A stretch of 64,000 nucleotides of DNA from Bacillota bacterium. GTDB lineage: Bacteria; Bacillota; Clostridia; Christensenellales; CAG-138. Below are positions 49,842 through 58,636 of the stretch, piece after piece. Made by a program: the position numbers and the translations under genes. The notes under the pieces were generated by a model. The model was not told the DNA's origin. It saw only the letters and a program-made list of their open reading frames with translations, and did not search any database. Each line of letters starts with the position of its first letter. Positions within the stretch are counted from its first letter, which is position 1. Where the stretch lies: assembly GCA_023455425.1 (NCBI GenBank), contig JAEYCM010000001.1, positions 62,001 through 126,000 on the forward strand. The letters are read 5' to 3'.

Positions 49842-50351
49842 ATGAACGAAAAAGTCAAACAGCTTTTGATGGAGCAAATCGTCAAGGAGTTCTATTCTGC
49901 GTATTTGTACCTGGACATGTCCAACTATTACTATGACCACAACCTGGACGGGTTTGGCAACTGGTTCAAGGTGCAGGCCCAGGAAGAACGCGACCACGCG
50001 CTGCTGTTCATGCAATATCTTCTCAACAACAACATCCCTGTGAAGCTTGGCGCGATCGCCGCGCCGGACAAGACCTATGACAATTTTCGGAAACCGCTTG
50101 CCGCCGCGCTCGAACATGAGCAATACGTCACCGCTTCCATCAACGCCATTTATGAAGCGGCCTACGAGGTGCGGGATTTCCGCGCCATGCAGTTCTTAGA
50201 TTGGTTTATTAAGGAGCAGGGCGAAGAGGAGCAGAACGCCAACGATCTCATCGGCCATTACGACCTGTTTGGTTCGGACGCAAAAGGGCTGTACATGTAC
50301 GACGCCGAGCTTGCCCAGCGCGCTTATTCCGCGCCTTCGCTGGTGCTCTAA
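49842..50351 (+). CDS. Ferritin (FtnA-like)
   Basis: A 169-residue ferritin. Ferroxidase ligands are visible in IVKEFYSAYLYLDM (Glu17), EERDHALLF (Glu50, His53), LEHEQYVTASI (Glu94) and EQGEEEQNA (Glu127 region). It stores iron as ferric oxide and lowers oxidative damage. ATG 49842 follows AGGAAGGA. The gene is 99 bp after the Rrf2 gene and may share its transcript. Confidence 0.93.
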   Translation: MNEKVKQLLMEQIVKEFYSAYLYLDMSNYYYDHNLDGFGNWFKVQAQEERDHALLFMQYLLNNNIPVKLGAIAAPDKTYDNFRKPLAAALEHEQYVTASINAIYEAAYEVRDFRAMQFLDWFIKEQGEEEQNANDLIGHYDLFGSDAKGLYMYDAELAQRAYSAPSLVL

Positions 50352-50405
50352 ACTCTATTGCCGCAACTACAACGTCGGGTCAGATTTTTCAAAGAAGATA
50401 TTTGT

Positions 50406-50542
50406 TGGAGGCTCCGCCTCCAGACCTCCGTTTAGGGCCGTTACGGCCCTAAAACCCATTTTGGAAACGCCTATTCGGGCGTTTCCGGATCATTCCCGGT
50501 GAGCAAAGATGTGCAAGGGTGCGGCTTGCCGCGCCGCAGCAC
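50406..50542. repeat. Cluster of four palindromes after the ferritin gene
   Basis: Three perfect palindromes in a row: TGGAGGC (50406-50422, 3-nt loop), a 10-bp stem TTTAGGGCCG (50431-50453) and a 9-bp stem GGAAACGCC (50463-50486). A fourth, imperfect one lies at 50518-50542. The set may be a terminator, a transcript-end stabiliser or a small repeat family. Confidence 0.75.
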
Positions 50543-50594
50543 AACCATTGCGAACTATGGAGGTTAGGGGCAAAGCACCTGAAAAAGGCTTAGG

Positions 50595-51533
50595 TCATAC
50601 TTCCGGCTGAAAGCGTTTGAGCGCAAGATAACTGGAAAGCGGCGCTCCTTTCGGTGCGCCGTCAAGCCGCGCATCCAGCGCCGCACCAAGCGCCGCCATC
50701 TCACCTTTGGCGGACATCGCATGGTCCCCGGCCATCAGCCGCCCAAGCGGCGTATAAAGCAAGATCCGCGACAGACGCATCAGCTTTGGGTCGGGTACCG
50801 CTAAAGTGCGCTCCGTGGCCTCATGCCGCACGCCCAGGCGCTTGAGCGCCTCCATCGCTTCCCGCGCCGCCAGGATCAGCGTACGCAGCAGCGTCTTGTC
50901 CCCTGCAAGCGCATGGAGTTTTCCGTCTTTGGCGTAGATACCCCGTGCAACCGGCACCACGATTGCAAGGTGGTAAAGCAGCCAGGCCGCCATATCCGCC
51001 TCCCAGTAAAGCCGGATATTGCTGCCGGAAAGAATAGTTTGAAGGGCTTCTTTTTGCGCGTCTGCGCCGGATAGCGCGCCCGCCGTGAGCGAGACGCTCT
51101 TTTTGTGGATGCTAATGGCCCTCCCCTTTTCCCGCCTGCCGCCCGCACCAAAAAACGCGAACAGCAGCCGTTCCGTTTGCCCGCCATATTCCCAAAAGCG
51201 CCGCTCTGCCTCCTCCGGGCTGGGGTTGTTGCCAACAAGGATGGATAGCCCCGCGTTTGCTGTTGCGAGCGTTTCCAAGGCCGCGTGCAGTTGGGTATAC
51301 TGAAGCACGCAGAACGCGGCGTCATATGCAACACCCTCGGGCACTTTGTCCACCACCTCCGGCTTTGTGCGGGAGGTGCGCAGCTGCAGATAATGGCGGA
51401 CGACGAGCCCCTGCTCCTTTAGCTCCCGATAGCGCCCACCGCGGGCAAGAAGCGTTACTTCATGCCCGACGCGCAGCAATTCGTCCGCCATCAGGCTCCC
51501 AAGCGCGCCCGCGCCCAGGATCAGTATTTTCAT
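50595..51533 (-). CDS. Ketopantoate reductase-like (PanE/ApbA) protein
   Basis: A 312-residue NAD(P)-binding protein. It starts MKILILGAGALGSLMADELLRVGHEVTLLARG, a Rossmann glycine loop followed by the arginine that selects NADP. The C-terminal half is helical, with a lysine- and serine-rich end. The order fits PanE, but the characteristic active-site patterns are weak and the tail differs, so it may reduce another substrate. ATG 51533 follows GGGGG at 7 nt. Confidence 0.72.
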   Translation of the reverse strand: MKILILGAGALGSLMADELLRVGHEVTLLARGGRYRELKEQGLVVRHYLQLRTSRTKPEVVDKVPEGVAYDAAFCVLQYTQLHAALETLATANAGLSILVGNNPSPEEAERRFWEYGGQTERLLFAFFGAGGRREKGRAISIHKKSVSLTAGALSGADAQKEALQTILSGSNIRLYWEADMAAWLLYHLAIVVPVARGIYAKDGKLHALAGDKTLLRTLILAAREAMEALKRLGVRHEATERTLAVPDPKLMRLSRILLYTPLGRLMAGDHAMSAKGEMAALGAALDARLDGAPKGAPLSSYLALKRFQPEV

Positions 51534-51670
51534 GGCGATACCCCCATATTTTGCTTTTGTGTACATCATACTCTCTGTGCCGGGGAATATCCACCTGTAA
51601 ACTGTTAGCTTTCGTTTTGTGACATGACGGTGTCCTTTGTTACAAGGCTGTATGATTTTGGCTATTGGAT

Positions 51671-51699
51671 TTGATATACGTTTCAATGCGTGTTATGAT
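51671..51699 (+). promoter_or_regulatory. Promoter of the DtxR-like regulator gene
   Basis: TTGATA (51671-51676), 17 bp, TATGAT (51694-51699), a good vegetative promoter 39 bp before the TTG start. Confidence 0.75.
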
Positions 51700-51737
51700 A
51701 AGTACCAATAGAAAACCTATGGATTGGAGGCTTTTTC

Positions 51738-52112
51738 TTGAAAATTCAGGAATCCGCAGAGAATTACCTGGAATCCATACTGAAGCTTTCCCAGCAGAAG
51801 GGACAGGTCAGGTCCATCGATATCGTCAATGAGCTGCATTTTAAAAAGCCCAGCATCAGCTATGCCATGAAACGCCTGCGGGAAAACGGATATATTCTCA
51901 TGGACGACGCCGGGCACATCACGCTAACCGAGCAGGGACGTATCATTGCGGAACGTGTCTACAACCGGCACAAAGTGCTTTCCACTTACCTGATGGCCCT
52001 TGGCGTGGAGGAAAGCATTGCCCGCGCAGACGCCTGCCGGATCGAGCATATCATCAGCCAGGAAAGCTTCGACTGCATTAAGAAGCACGCCGAGCAGTTT
52101 GTAAAGAAATAA
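51738..52112 (+). CDS. DtxR/MntR-like metal-dependent regulator
   Basis: The 124-residue protein has a DtxR-type winged helix (ENYLESILKLSQQKGQVRSIDIVNELHFKKPSISYAMKRLRENGYILMDDAGHITLTEQG) and a dimerisation domain ending after CRIEHIISQESFDCIKKHAEQF. Metal-binding Cys, His and Glu residues (ACRIEHIISQESF) are kept; the SH3-like tail of the long DtxR forms is missing, as in MntR-type proteins. It probably senses iron or manganese, which fits the ferritin nearby. The TTG start follows GGAGG at 7 nt. Confidence 0.85.
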   Translation: MKIQESAENYLESILKLSQQKGQVRSIDIVNELHFKKPSISYAMKRLRENGYILMDDAGHITLTEQGRIIAERVYNRHKVLSTYLMALGVEESIARADACRIEHIISQESFDCIKKHAEQFVKK

Positions 52113-52118
52113 ATAAAA

Positions 52119-52143
52119 AACAAGCCTGCGAAGCGGGCTTGTT
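52119..52143. terminator. Bidirectional terminator between dtxR-like gene and rpsT
   Basis: AACAAGCC and GGGCTTGTT pair around TGCGAAGC, with A-rich sequence upstream and T-rich downstream. Confidence 0.8.
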
Positions 52144-52166
52144 CTTATCTGTATCAAAGCGGGCGG

Positions 52167-52430
52167 TCAATTGGCGGCGGCGCGCTTGAGGGCGAGCTGT
52201 GCCTTCTTGCGGTTGGCGGCATTCTTATGGATGACGCCTTTGCTTGCCGCTTTATCCACGGTGCTCACAGCCTTCAAAAACGCTGCTTCAGCGGCTGCCG
52301 CATCCCCTGCCGACAACGCCTGATCATACCTCTTGATGGAGGTCTTGACCGCAGAAGTCACCATACGGTTGCGCAGATTCTCCTTCGCAGTAATGCCGAC
52401 CCGTTTCTTGGCGGATTTGATGTTTGCCAA
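52167..52430 (-). CDS. rpsT: 30S ribosomal protein S20
   Basis: The 87-residue protein has the S20 pattern: LANIKSAKKRVGITAKENLRNRMVTSAVKTSIKRY at the N-terminus and VSTVDKAASKGVIHKNAANRKKAQLALKRAAAN at the end. It binds 16S rRNA in the small subunit. The start is TTG 52430, preceded by GGGGGTGA at 5 nt; no ATG is better. It is a single-gene unit with its own consensus promoter. Confidence 0.95.
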   Translation of the reverse strand: MANIKSAKKRVGITAKENLRNRMVTSAVKTSIKRYDQALSAGDAAAAEAAFLKAVSTVDKAASKGVIHKNAANRKKAQLALKRAAAN

Positions 52431-52504
52431 ATGATTCACCCCCTGTCGTGCCATTGCTATGTTTGGTTGTCCTGCAAAAAAGAGCTTTTGCCCGAACAAA
52501 CGAA

Positions 52505-52533
52505 ATTATACCACGCTCTTCCTGTGGATGCAA
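52505..52533 (-). promoter_or_regulatory. rpsT promoter
   Basis: On the minus strand TTGCAT (52528-52533), 17 bp, TATAAT (52505-52510), a strong consensus promoter. The leader to the TTG start is about 65 nt. Confidence 0.8.
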
Positions 52534-52628
52534 GTCCTTTTTACCTTGGAATCACCTGAAATCGGGCCGCTGGAGGGATTTGTATGCGTTTTTCTTTGAA
52601 CATCCGGCATATCTTGACGGATAGACGC

Positions 52629-52657
52629 TTGCAGGAAACGAAAAATGGATTTATGAT
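52629..52657 (+). promoter_or_regulatory. Promoter of the 2-hydroxyacid dehydrogenase gene
   Basis: TTGCAG (52629-52634), 17 bp, TATGAT (52652-52657), with a leader of about 70 nt to the GTG start. Confidence 0.65.
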
Positions 52658-52732
52658 AACTCAAATGGATTTTTATCCCGTCCGTTTTCGCCTTTTCCTA
52701 AAAAGCCAAATTGTGCAGGAAAGGATCATGCC

Positions 52733-53677
52733 GTGAAGACGATATTGCTTTCCCAAGCGATCCATCCCAAAGCCATGGAGATGTTAGAAGGGCGCTACAA
52801 TATTCTTTTGCCCGAACTGCCCGGCCAGGAGGCGTTCGAGCGCTTGCTGTCCCAGGCTGACGCGCTGATTTTGCGCACCAATCTCCGCCTCACGGAAGAA
52901 GCGCTCAAAGCTGCGGCAAAACTCAAAATGATTGCGCGCATTGGGGTGGGATTGGACAACGTGCCGCTGCAGGCGATCAAGGAACGCGGCATCGTATTAA
53001 CCTATACCCCCAACGCAAACAGCGTTTCGGTAGCCGAGCATACGGTGGCGATGCTGCTCGCGCTCGCAAAATACATGCCCCAGTATGACAAGGCCGTGCG
53101 CACCGGTGGGTGGGATATGCGGCTACTTGACCTCCCCGTGGAGCTCTATGGCAAGACGGCGGGCATCATCGGCATGGGGCGTATCGGCAAACTGACGGCG
53201 GATATTTTACACAACGGCTTCAAGATGCCTATCATCGCATGTGGCCCGCACATCCGGCAACAGGATTATCCCGCCTATGAAGTCACGCAAAATGCGGCGG
53301 AGGTTTTTCAAAAATCCGACTTTGTCTGCCTGCATTGCCCCAGCAACGATGCAACCCGCGGCATGGTCAACGCGTCTTTATTGCGTGTGGCCAAACGTGG
53401 CATGGTCCTGATCAACTGCGCGCGCGGGGATATTTTGGTGGAAGCCGATCTTGCAAAAGCGTTGGAAGACGGCACGCTTGCCGCTGCGGGCCTTGATGTG
53501 TTCACAGAGGAGCCCCCTGCCCCGGAAAATTCCCTGCGCAGACTCCCGAATGTCCTGCTTTCCCCCCACGCTGCGGCGCTCACGAAGGAAGCGTCCATCC
53601 GCATGGCCACAACGGCAGCCGAACAGGTACACGCGTTTTTTGCAAACGGCAGGCCGGATTCTGTTGTGGAATTGTAA
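52733..53677 (+). CDS. D-isomer 2-hydroxyacid dehydrogenase (SerA-like)
   Basis: The 314-residue NAD-dependent dehydrogenase has the glycine loop GKTAGIIGMGRIGKLTADIL and the catalytic patterns LINCARGDILVEADLAKAL (Arg), GLDVFTEEPP (Glu) and LLSPHAAALT (His). The N-terminal part (ARIGVGLDNVPLQAIKERGIVLTYTPNANSVSVAEH) is that of phosphoglycerate and hydroxypyruvate dehydrogenases; no C-terminal ACT domain is present. Substrate could be phosphoglycerate, lactate or another 2-hydroxyacid. The start is GTG. Confidence 0.87.
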   Translation: MKTILLSQAIHPKAMEMLEGRYNILLPELPGQEAFERLLSQADALILRTNLRLTEEALKAAAKLKMIARIGVGLDNVPLQAIKERGIVLTYTPNANSVSVAEHTVAMLLALAKYMPQYDKAVRTGGWDMRLLDLPVELYGKTAGIIGMGRIGKLTADILHNGFKMPIIACGPHIRQQDYPAYEVTQNAAEVFQKSDFVCLHCPSNDATRGMVNASLLRVAKRGMVLINCARGDILVEADLAKALEDGTLAAAGLDVFTEEPPAPENSLRRLPNVLLSPHAAALTKEASIRMATTAAEQVHAFFANGRPDSVVEL

Positions 53678-53714
53678 ATATACGCGCATATAGCCTACTT
53701 TAGGCATTTTCTCT

Positions 53715-53743
53715 TTGCACTGGTAAGGCGCATCCGCTATAAT
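53715..53743 (+). promoter_or_regulatory. Promoter of the zinc-ribbon membrane protein gene
   Basis: TTGCAC (53715-53720), 17 bp, TATAAT (53738-53743). Confidence 0.75.
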
Positions 53744-53814
53744 GGAGTTTGTCAAAGCATAGCCATGCGCACTATTGCCGCGTATCTTGCGCGGCCGGAT
53801 AGGAGGAATAATCC

Positions 53815-55671
53815 ATGGTTTGCAATCATTGCGGCGCATACAACGACCCGCAAGCAACAACCTGCACGGTATGCGGCGCGCCGCTCCAGGCGGAGCCTGC
53901 GGCGCACGTCCCCGAAGAACCTGAACCGGTAGAAACCGCAGAGACCGAACGCCCCAGCTGGGGCTTTGTGCGTTCACCGCGCTGGCCCAAGCCTTCCTTT
54001 GATATCAATTCGGTGGACGAGCTTCCGGAAGTTGAGGAATACGTCCGCCCCCATGACCCAAATGCGCCTGCTCCGGCCCGGGAGGACGCCGAGCGTCCTC
54101 AGGCCTATGAGCCGCCTTCGCGCGGTTTTCGCAATGTGGAGCCATCCCGCAGGTTTGACCCGCAGCCCGCGCAAGGCCAGCAGCAAAACTATCCCTCCAC
54201 TGCGCCCGTCGGCAGCGTAGGGGGATATGACGAGGCGCCTCAGCCCTATCAGCGCGGTTTTGGGCGCGCGCCGCAGCGCATGCCGGGGTATAGCGCGCAG
54301 ACAGAAGAGGCAGACGCTCCCGCTCCGCGCAAGCCGCAGGCGGCGCATTATCCGCCCGCCAAGGGTACCGCCGCAAAATCCGCCGCGCGTTCCCGCACGG
54401 CCTACCGCAGCAAAAAGAACAAAAACACGCTCTTCTATGCAGTCGGCGGCGTGCTGCTTGTGGCGCTGCTGGTATTGGGCGGTATCCTCATCAGCAGAAA
54501 CTACGGCGGCGTGGGCGGCTTTTTCCGCAGCGTATTCGGCGGATCGCCCATATTGAAGGACGCAAAAATCACCGAGGGCGTAAACGACAAAGGCGTGGAG
54601 TGCTATATCGTCACCGTTTACGCGCGCGCAGGCAATACCGTCACCGTCCGTCTCAACGGGCAAGAGGTTTCCGGCGTTATCAACTCCAGCAACGAAAAAG
54701 AGGTTCGTATCCCCAAATCGGACTTTTTGCCGTCTACGCCCGTGGAGGGAACGACCGAACAGCTTGTGCCGGATATTACCGTCACCACCAAGGACGGAGA
54801 AGTTTTCCCGGTTGAAATTGCCCCCATCCAGGTGCAGGTACCCGTGCTTTCCCTCACCGTAACGGAACCCTCCGCCGCCTCCGTAGCGGTAGGCAAGGCC
54901 GCGGTTACGTTTGCGGGAACCGTGAATGACGGCTCGGTCGGCGTGTTTGTGGAAGGGCAGCCGCTTACCGTCAACGAGGACGGCACGTTCTCCGGCGAAT
55001 ATGCACTTTCTGACCTTGGCGTCTATACGCTTACGCTCGAAGCCCGCAAGAACGGCTACCAGATTGCGCGGCAAACGTTCAATGTGGACTATTCTCAGGC
55101 GGAAGCCAATATCGATGTGGACGCTTCCACGTTGCGCGCGCCCTCAGGTTCGGATACCGCAACCGTCAAGGGCACAACTGACGCGGGCGCAACCCTTTCC
55201 GTCACCGGTCCTTCCGGCGTCACGGTAGGCGCGCCCAACGTAAACGAAGCGACGGGCGTCTTCTCCTTCACCGTGCAGATGGCGGAGAACGGGCATTACA
55301 GCCTGGAGGTTACTGTGACGAAGGACGGACGCGCCACGACCGGAACCCTCAACGTGGAGCGCGCGCCGGATTATGCGGCGTACACCGCCTCCGTCCACAA
55401 GATGGATTATAGCCGCATGATGAATGAAACGCTGCACAAGGCCTCCTACAAGTGCATCGGAAAGGTTGCCGAAGTCGTACAGACAGAGCCGTATACCATT
55501 GCCCGTCTGACGACGGACAGCGGCGACCTTTTGTTTGAATACCACAACACCGCAGCAACCGTGGATGCAACCGATGGCAAGACCTACAACGTATTCGGCG
55601 ATTACGCCGGTATTGACGAAACCACGGGGCTGCCCAAAATCTACTGCTGGTTCATCACCAAGAACGGCTGA
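53815..55671 (+). CDS. Zinc-ribbon membrane protein with Ig-like extracellular domains
   Basis: The 618-residue protein has an N-terminal zinc ribbon (CNHCGAYNDPQATTCTVCG), a long proline- and alanine-rich cytoplasmic linker with basic residues at its end, one membrane helix (about 206-228) and an extracellular part. The latter has Ig-like repeats (TVTEPSAASVAVGKAAVTFAGTVNDGSVGVFV, then VDASTLRAPSGSDTATVKGTTDAGATLSVTGP) and a small C-terminal domain (MDYSRMMNETLHKASYKCIGKVAEVVQTEPYT). This layout is common in Clostridia; the role is unknown but probably at the cell envelope. It has its own promoter and terminator. Confidence 0.8.
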   Translation: MVCNHCGAYNDPQATTCTVCGAPLQAEPAAHVPEEPEPVETAETERPSWGFVRSPRWPKPSFDINSVDELPEVEEYVRPHDPNAPAPAREDAERPQAYEPPSRGFRNVEPSRRFDPQPAQGQQQNYPSTAPVGSVGGYDEAPQPYQRGFGRAPQRMPGYSAQTEEADAPAPRKPQAAHYPPAKGTAAKSAARSRTAYRSKKNKNTLFYAVGGVLLVALLVLGGILISRNYGGVGGFFRSVFGGSPILKDAKITEGVNDKGVECYIVTVYARAGNTVTVRLNGQEVSGVINSSNEKEVRIPKSDFLPSTPVEGTTEQLVPDITVTTKDGEVFPVEIAPIQVQVPVLSLTVTEPSAASVAVGKAAVTFAGTVNDGSVGVFVEGQPLTVNEDGTFSGEYALSDLGVYTLTLEARKNGYQIARQTFNVDYSQAEANIDVDASTLRAPSGSDTATVKGTTDAGATLSVTGPSGVTVGAPNVNEATGVFSFTVQMAENGHYSLEVTVTKDGRATTGTLNVERAPDYAAYTASVHKMDYSRMMNETLHKASYKCIGKVAEVVQTEPYTIARLTTDSGDLLFEYHNTAATVDATDGKTYNVFGDYAGIDETTGLPKIYCWFITKNG

Positions 55672-55691
55672 GCAGTTCTAAAACAACAGAG

Positions 55692-55720
55692 AGTATGGCG
55701 CGGCTGTGCCGCGCCATACT
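55692..55720 (+). terminator. Rho-independent terminator after the zinc-ribbon membrane gene
   Basis: AGTATGGCGCGGC and its inverse form a perfect 13-bp stem with a TGT loop, followed by TTTGTT. Confidence 0.8.
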
Positions 55721-55778
55721 TTGTTAAAAAGCAAATTGCTTTACAACGACAATCCAATTTCACAAATAGGAGCAACAT

Positions 55779-56060
55779 ATGAAACTATGGGCGCTATTGC
55801 GCACAAAACAAAAAATCGTCCGTGACGTGGTGATGGAATTCCCCGTGGAACGCCCGGAGGATGTGGATGGCTGGCAGGAGATCATCGGCGAACTGTGCCG
55901 GGCGCTTCATGAAAGCCGCCCCGTTATCCTCAACAAGCATGCGGAGCAATTGAGCCGGTTTTCCCGCACGGCGTTTTTGCCGCAGGATTTTATAGAAAGC
56001 GTGGCGTTTGACAAGATGGAGGTTGAAATATTCCCGGAAAAACAAAAAGAGCGCCTCTAA
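55779..56060 (+). CDS. Conserved hypothetical protein (93 aa)
   Basis: No domain assigned. The 93-residue protein is soluble: a beta-rich start (KIVRDVVMEFPVERPEDVDGWQEIIGELCRALHE) and a C-terminal part with FLPQDFIESVAFDKMEVEIFPE. It has a strong AGGAGC site before ATG 55779 and no partner nearby. Proteins like it are found in other Clostridia, as far as I recall, without known function. Confidence 0.65.
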   Translation: MKLWALLRTKQKIVRDVVMEFPVERPEDVDGWQEIIGELCRALHESRPVILNKHAEQLSRFSRTAFLPQDFIESVAFDKMEVEIFPEKQKERL

Positions 56061-56215
56061 GCCATAGAAGGATGTTCTGATCCCCTTTAAATTGTATTTT
56101 CGTCCGTTTGCTGTACTGTACATGCATGCGGGCGTTTTGTTTTGTGCATACTATTCCACATCCCCACAAAGCTAGGGATGAATAAGCCTTACGGCAAAAT
56201 CAAAGGAGAGTTAGC

Positions 56216-56434
56216 ATGGATACCCTTTCGTTGATCTTGATCATCATCGGCGCGCTGAACTGGGGATTGATCGGCCTGTTCCAGTTCGACCTCGTGGCCG
56301 CTCTGTTCGGCGGCATGAGTGGTATCGTTTCCCGCATCATCTACACGTTGGTTGGTCTTGCCGGCCTATGGGGCATTACGATGCTCTTCCGCCGCGGCGA
56401 CCGCGAGGTGCGCGAAGGGGACCATAGGCATTAA
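56216..56434 (+). CDS. DUF378 family membrane protein
   Basis: A 72-residue protein with two membrane helices and the DUF378 pattern: LSLILIIIGALNWGLIGLFQFDLVAALFGG, then IVSRIIYTLVGLAGLWGITMLF. The short basic and acidic tail (RRGDREVREGDHRH) is probably cytoplasmic. The role is unknown. ATG 56216 follows AAAGGAG; a terminator closes the gene. Confidence 0.9.
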   Translation: MDTLSLILIIIGALNWGLIGLFQFDLVAALFGGMSGIVSRIIYTLVGLAGLWGITMLFRRGDREVREGDHRH

Positions 56435-56490
56435 GCGCTCCGCGGGCGCTATGCGGGCGCGTCTGCCCGAATATTTGGTCAGGCGCATAG

Positions 56491-56520
56491 AAAAAGGATG
56501 CAATGACGCATCCTTTTTTT
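56491..56520 (+). terminator. Rho-independent terminator after the DUF378 gene
   Basis: AAAAAGGATGC and GCATCCTTTTTTT pair around AATGAC and end in seven T. Confidence 0.85.
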
Positions 56521-56573
56521 GTAGCCTCTGAGAGTCCTACGTGCAACAAAATACTTAAGGATTTTAAGGTATC

Positions 56574-56700
56574 GGCGCTTTAGTGCGCCGCATCCTCGGC
56601 GGGAGGCGCCTTGGATACTAGGCTTGTGGGTCGTCGCAATATATTTGGGGGGAACCTACGTTCCCTCAGGGGGCGCGGGGGGCGGAGCCCGCCCGCTATT
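56574..56700. repeat. Second palindrome-rich intergenic cluster
   Basis: The 372-bp gap between DUF378 and flavin reductase genes has no gene, but holds short perfect palindromes: GGCGC (56574-56589), GGGAAC (56650-56665) and a long imperfect one in GCGGG at 56679-56697. Further right at 56752-56791 a weak T-rich hairpin may serve as terminator. It is like the cluster after the ferritin gene. Confidence 0.6.
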
Positions 56701-56806
56701 AAATAAAATAATCTATCGTCGCCGCCGCAGGGGGCGATACCTCTTGAAAACAAAAGATGTATGTGTTCTAATGCTCATGCATCTTTTTTTTCGTTCTCAA
56801 GCGCGC

Positions 56807-57343
56807 TTATTTCTGTTCCGTACGGTAAGCGGCGAGGATACGCCCATAGTAGATGGTGTGCGGGTTGCCGTCTTCGCCTTCCTGCTGGGCGGGGTTATAG
56901 AACTGCGCGCGCTGTGCTTCGTTTAACGCATCCATGTTGCCCTTCATCTCGGCGGAATACACCACCTCGCACTCGAAATGGATGGCGCAGCCGGAAAGCG
57001 GCGCAATGCCGCCCGCCTGCGGCTCCAATGTGGTAAGCCCCAATGCCTGCTTTTTGTCAACATTCCGCCCGGAGCGCGAGCCGCAGAAGCCCAGCTCCTT
57101 CTTCATAGTCCCCGCAGCGGGGGCGGAAACGGTGAATACCCGGTCCCGCTCCAAAAGAGCGTGCGAATGCCGGGTATGCCGCACAAGAACGGTGCAGACG
57201 GGAATACCCCAAATGATGCCCCACTGGCCCCAGCCGATGGTCATGGGGTTCTGTTCTTCTTTGCCCGTCATCAAAAACGCGCCGCCGTGTTGTAACTGCT
57301 CGCACGCTTCCTCTAAAAGCGCCTGATAACCTTCGTTTTGCAT
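56807..57343 (-). CDS. Flavin reductase family protein (FMN-binding split barrel)
   Basis: The 178-residue protein has the split-barrel pattern: GGAFLMTGKEEQNPMTIGWGQWGIIWGIPVCTVLVRHTRHSHALLERDRVFTVSAP, and a C-terminal YYGRILAAYRTEQK. Such proteins bind FMN and reduce flavins or small molecules with NAD(P)H; some only bind. It is a single-gene unit read to the left. Confidence 0.87.
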   Translation of the reverse strand: MQNEGYQALLEEACEQLQHGGAFLMTGKEEQNPMTIGWGQWGIIWGIPVCTVLVRHTRHSHALLERDRVFTVSAPAAGTMKKELGFCGSRSGRNVDKKQALGLTTLEPQAGGIAPLSGCAIHFECEVVYSAEMKGNMDALNEAQRAQFYNPAQQEGEDGNPHTIYYGRILAAYRTEQK

Positions 57344-57406
57344 GTGTGTCTCCTCTTTGTCCCTTTTGCCTTAATAGCCACCGATTCATATTGAATCAGC
57401 GCTTAC

Positions 57407-58636
57407 CTATGACGCCGCAAGGGCGTCCGCCTGTTCCCTGACCTCGTCGAGCGCGGCCCAAAGCTGCGCATCGTCGTCCTCTTCGATCCGGACGATAGGC
57501 AGCCCCTTGACGTTGTCCGCAAGGTCGATATCGATATCGGGCGCAACGCCCGTACCGTCCACATTCGCGCCGCTGGGGGTATAGTAGGCGGCGGTGGTCA
57601 GCTTCACCCAGCCGCGGTTGCTTTGCAGCTGTAAGGTCGTCTGTACGACTCCCTTGCCGTAGGTCTTGGTGCCCACCACTGTACCGGTGCCGCTGTCCTT
57701 AACGGCTGCAGCGAGTATTTCGCTTGCGGAAGCGGAATTTTCATTGACCAGCACCGCCAGCGGCACATGGATTCCTTTCGCGTCCGAACGGAAGACTTCC
57801 TCCTGCCCATCCGTGCCCTTGACGGTGACGATCACGCCATCTTTTAACAGCGCGTCCGCCACGGCCACCACCTGGGTCAACTCCCCGCCCGGGTTATCCC
57901 GGATATCGATGACCAGGCTACGCATGCCCCGGTCAGTGAGGTCACGCAACGCCTCCGCGAATTCGTCGGCGGCGGTGCCTGTAAACTTATCCAACCGGAT
58001 ATAGCCGGTACGCTGGTTCAACAGCTTATGGGTCACGCGCTGCGTCACACCCTGCCCGCGCGTAATGGAGAGCGTCTTCGTTTCTTCTCCGCGTCTAAGT
58101 GCAACTTCCACGGGCGTGCCGTCCTCGCCGCTAAAGAGCGCTTCCACCTCTTCAAGCGTCAGGCCAGTCAGGGTTTTTCCGTCCACCGCGGTAATCGTAT
58201 CCCCCGCGAGCAAGCCCGCCGCTTCGGCGGGACTGTCCGCATAGACTTTGAGGACGGGCACGCCCTCCCCTTCCGGCTGCCCTACCAGCGCGCCGATGCC
58301 GTGGTAAGAGCCGCCAAGCTGTTCCAGATAGGCGACATATTCATTCTCCGTATAATAGCGGGCGTATGGGTCCTTCAGCTCGGCGATCATGCCGTTGATT
58401 GCGCCTTTTACCAAATCCTCTTCCGTCACCTGCTTGCCGTAATGCTCGGCCTCTATGGTATCCTTCAATTCAAGCAGCGGCGCCATGCTTTGGTAAGCCT
58501 GGTACTGAGCGCTGTTCAATACCACGCGGTCGCCCTTCTGCTTATTCATGATGGTGATGGTGACGGCTACGCTCACAATCGCGGTGATCAGCACCGCGGC
58601 TGCATAGTACAAAGCCTGCCGGACCCCATGCTTCAT
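57407..58636 (-). CDS. C-terminal processing peptidase, S41 family (CtpA/CtpB-like)
   Basis: A 409-residue membrane-anchored serine protease. It has a signal anchor (about 8-30), a PDZ domain (SYHGIGALVGQPEGEGVPVLKVYADSPAEAAGLLAGDTITAVDG) and the tail-specific protease domain with LVIDIRDNPGGELTQ, the catalytic serine in NENSASASEI and the lysine in TKTYGKGVVQTTL. It cuts proteins outside the membrane near their C-termini, as in sporulation signalling or envelope control. No partner gene is obvious. Confidence 0.93.
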   Translation of the reverse strand: MKHGVRQALYYAAAVLITAIVSVAVTITIMNKQKGDRVVLNSAQYQAYQSMAPLLELKDTIEAEHYGKQVTEEDLVKGAINGMIAELKDPYARYYTENEYVAYLEQLGGSYHGIGALVGQPEGEGVPVLKVYADSPAEAAGLLAGDTITAVDGKTLTGLTLEEVEALFSGEDGTPVEVALRRGEETKTLSITRGQGVTQRVTHKLLNQRTGYIRLDKFTGTAADEFAEALRDLTDRGMRSLVIDIRDNPGGELTQVVAVADALLKDGVIVTVKGTDGQEEVFRSDAKGIHVPLAVLVNENSASASEILAAAVKDSGTGTVVGTKTYGKGVVQTTLQLQSNRGWVKLTTAAYYTPSGANVDGTGVAPDIDIDLADNVKGLPIVRIEEDDDAQLWAALDEVREQADALAAS

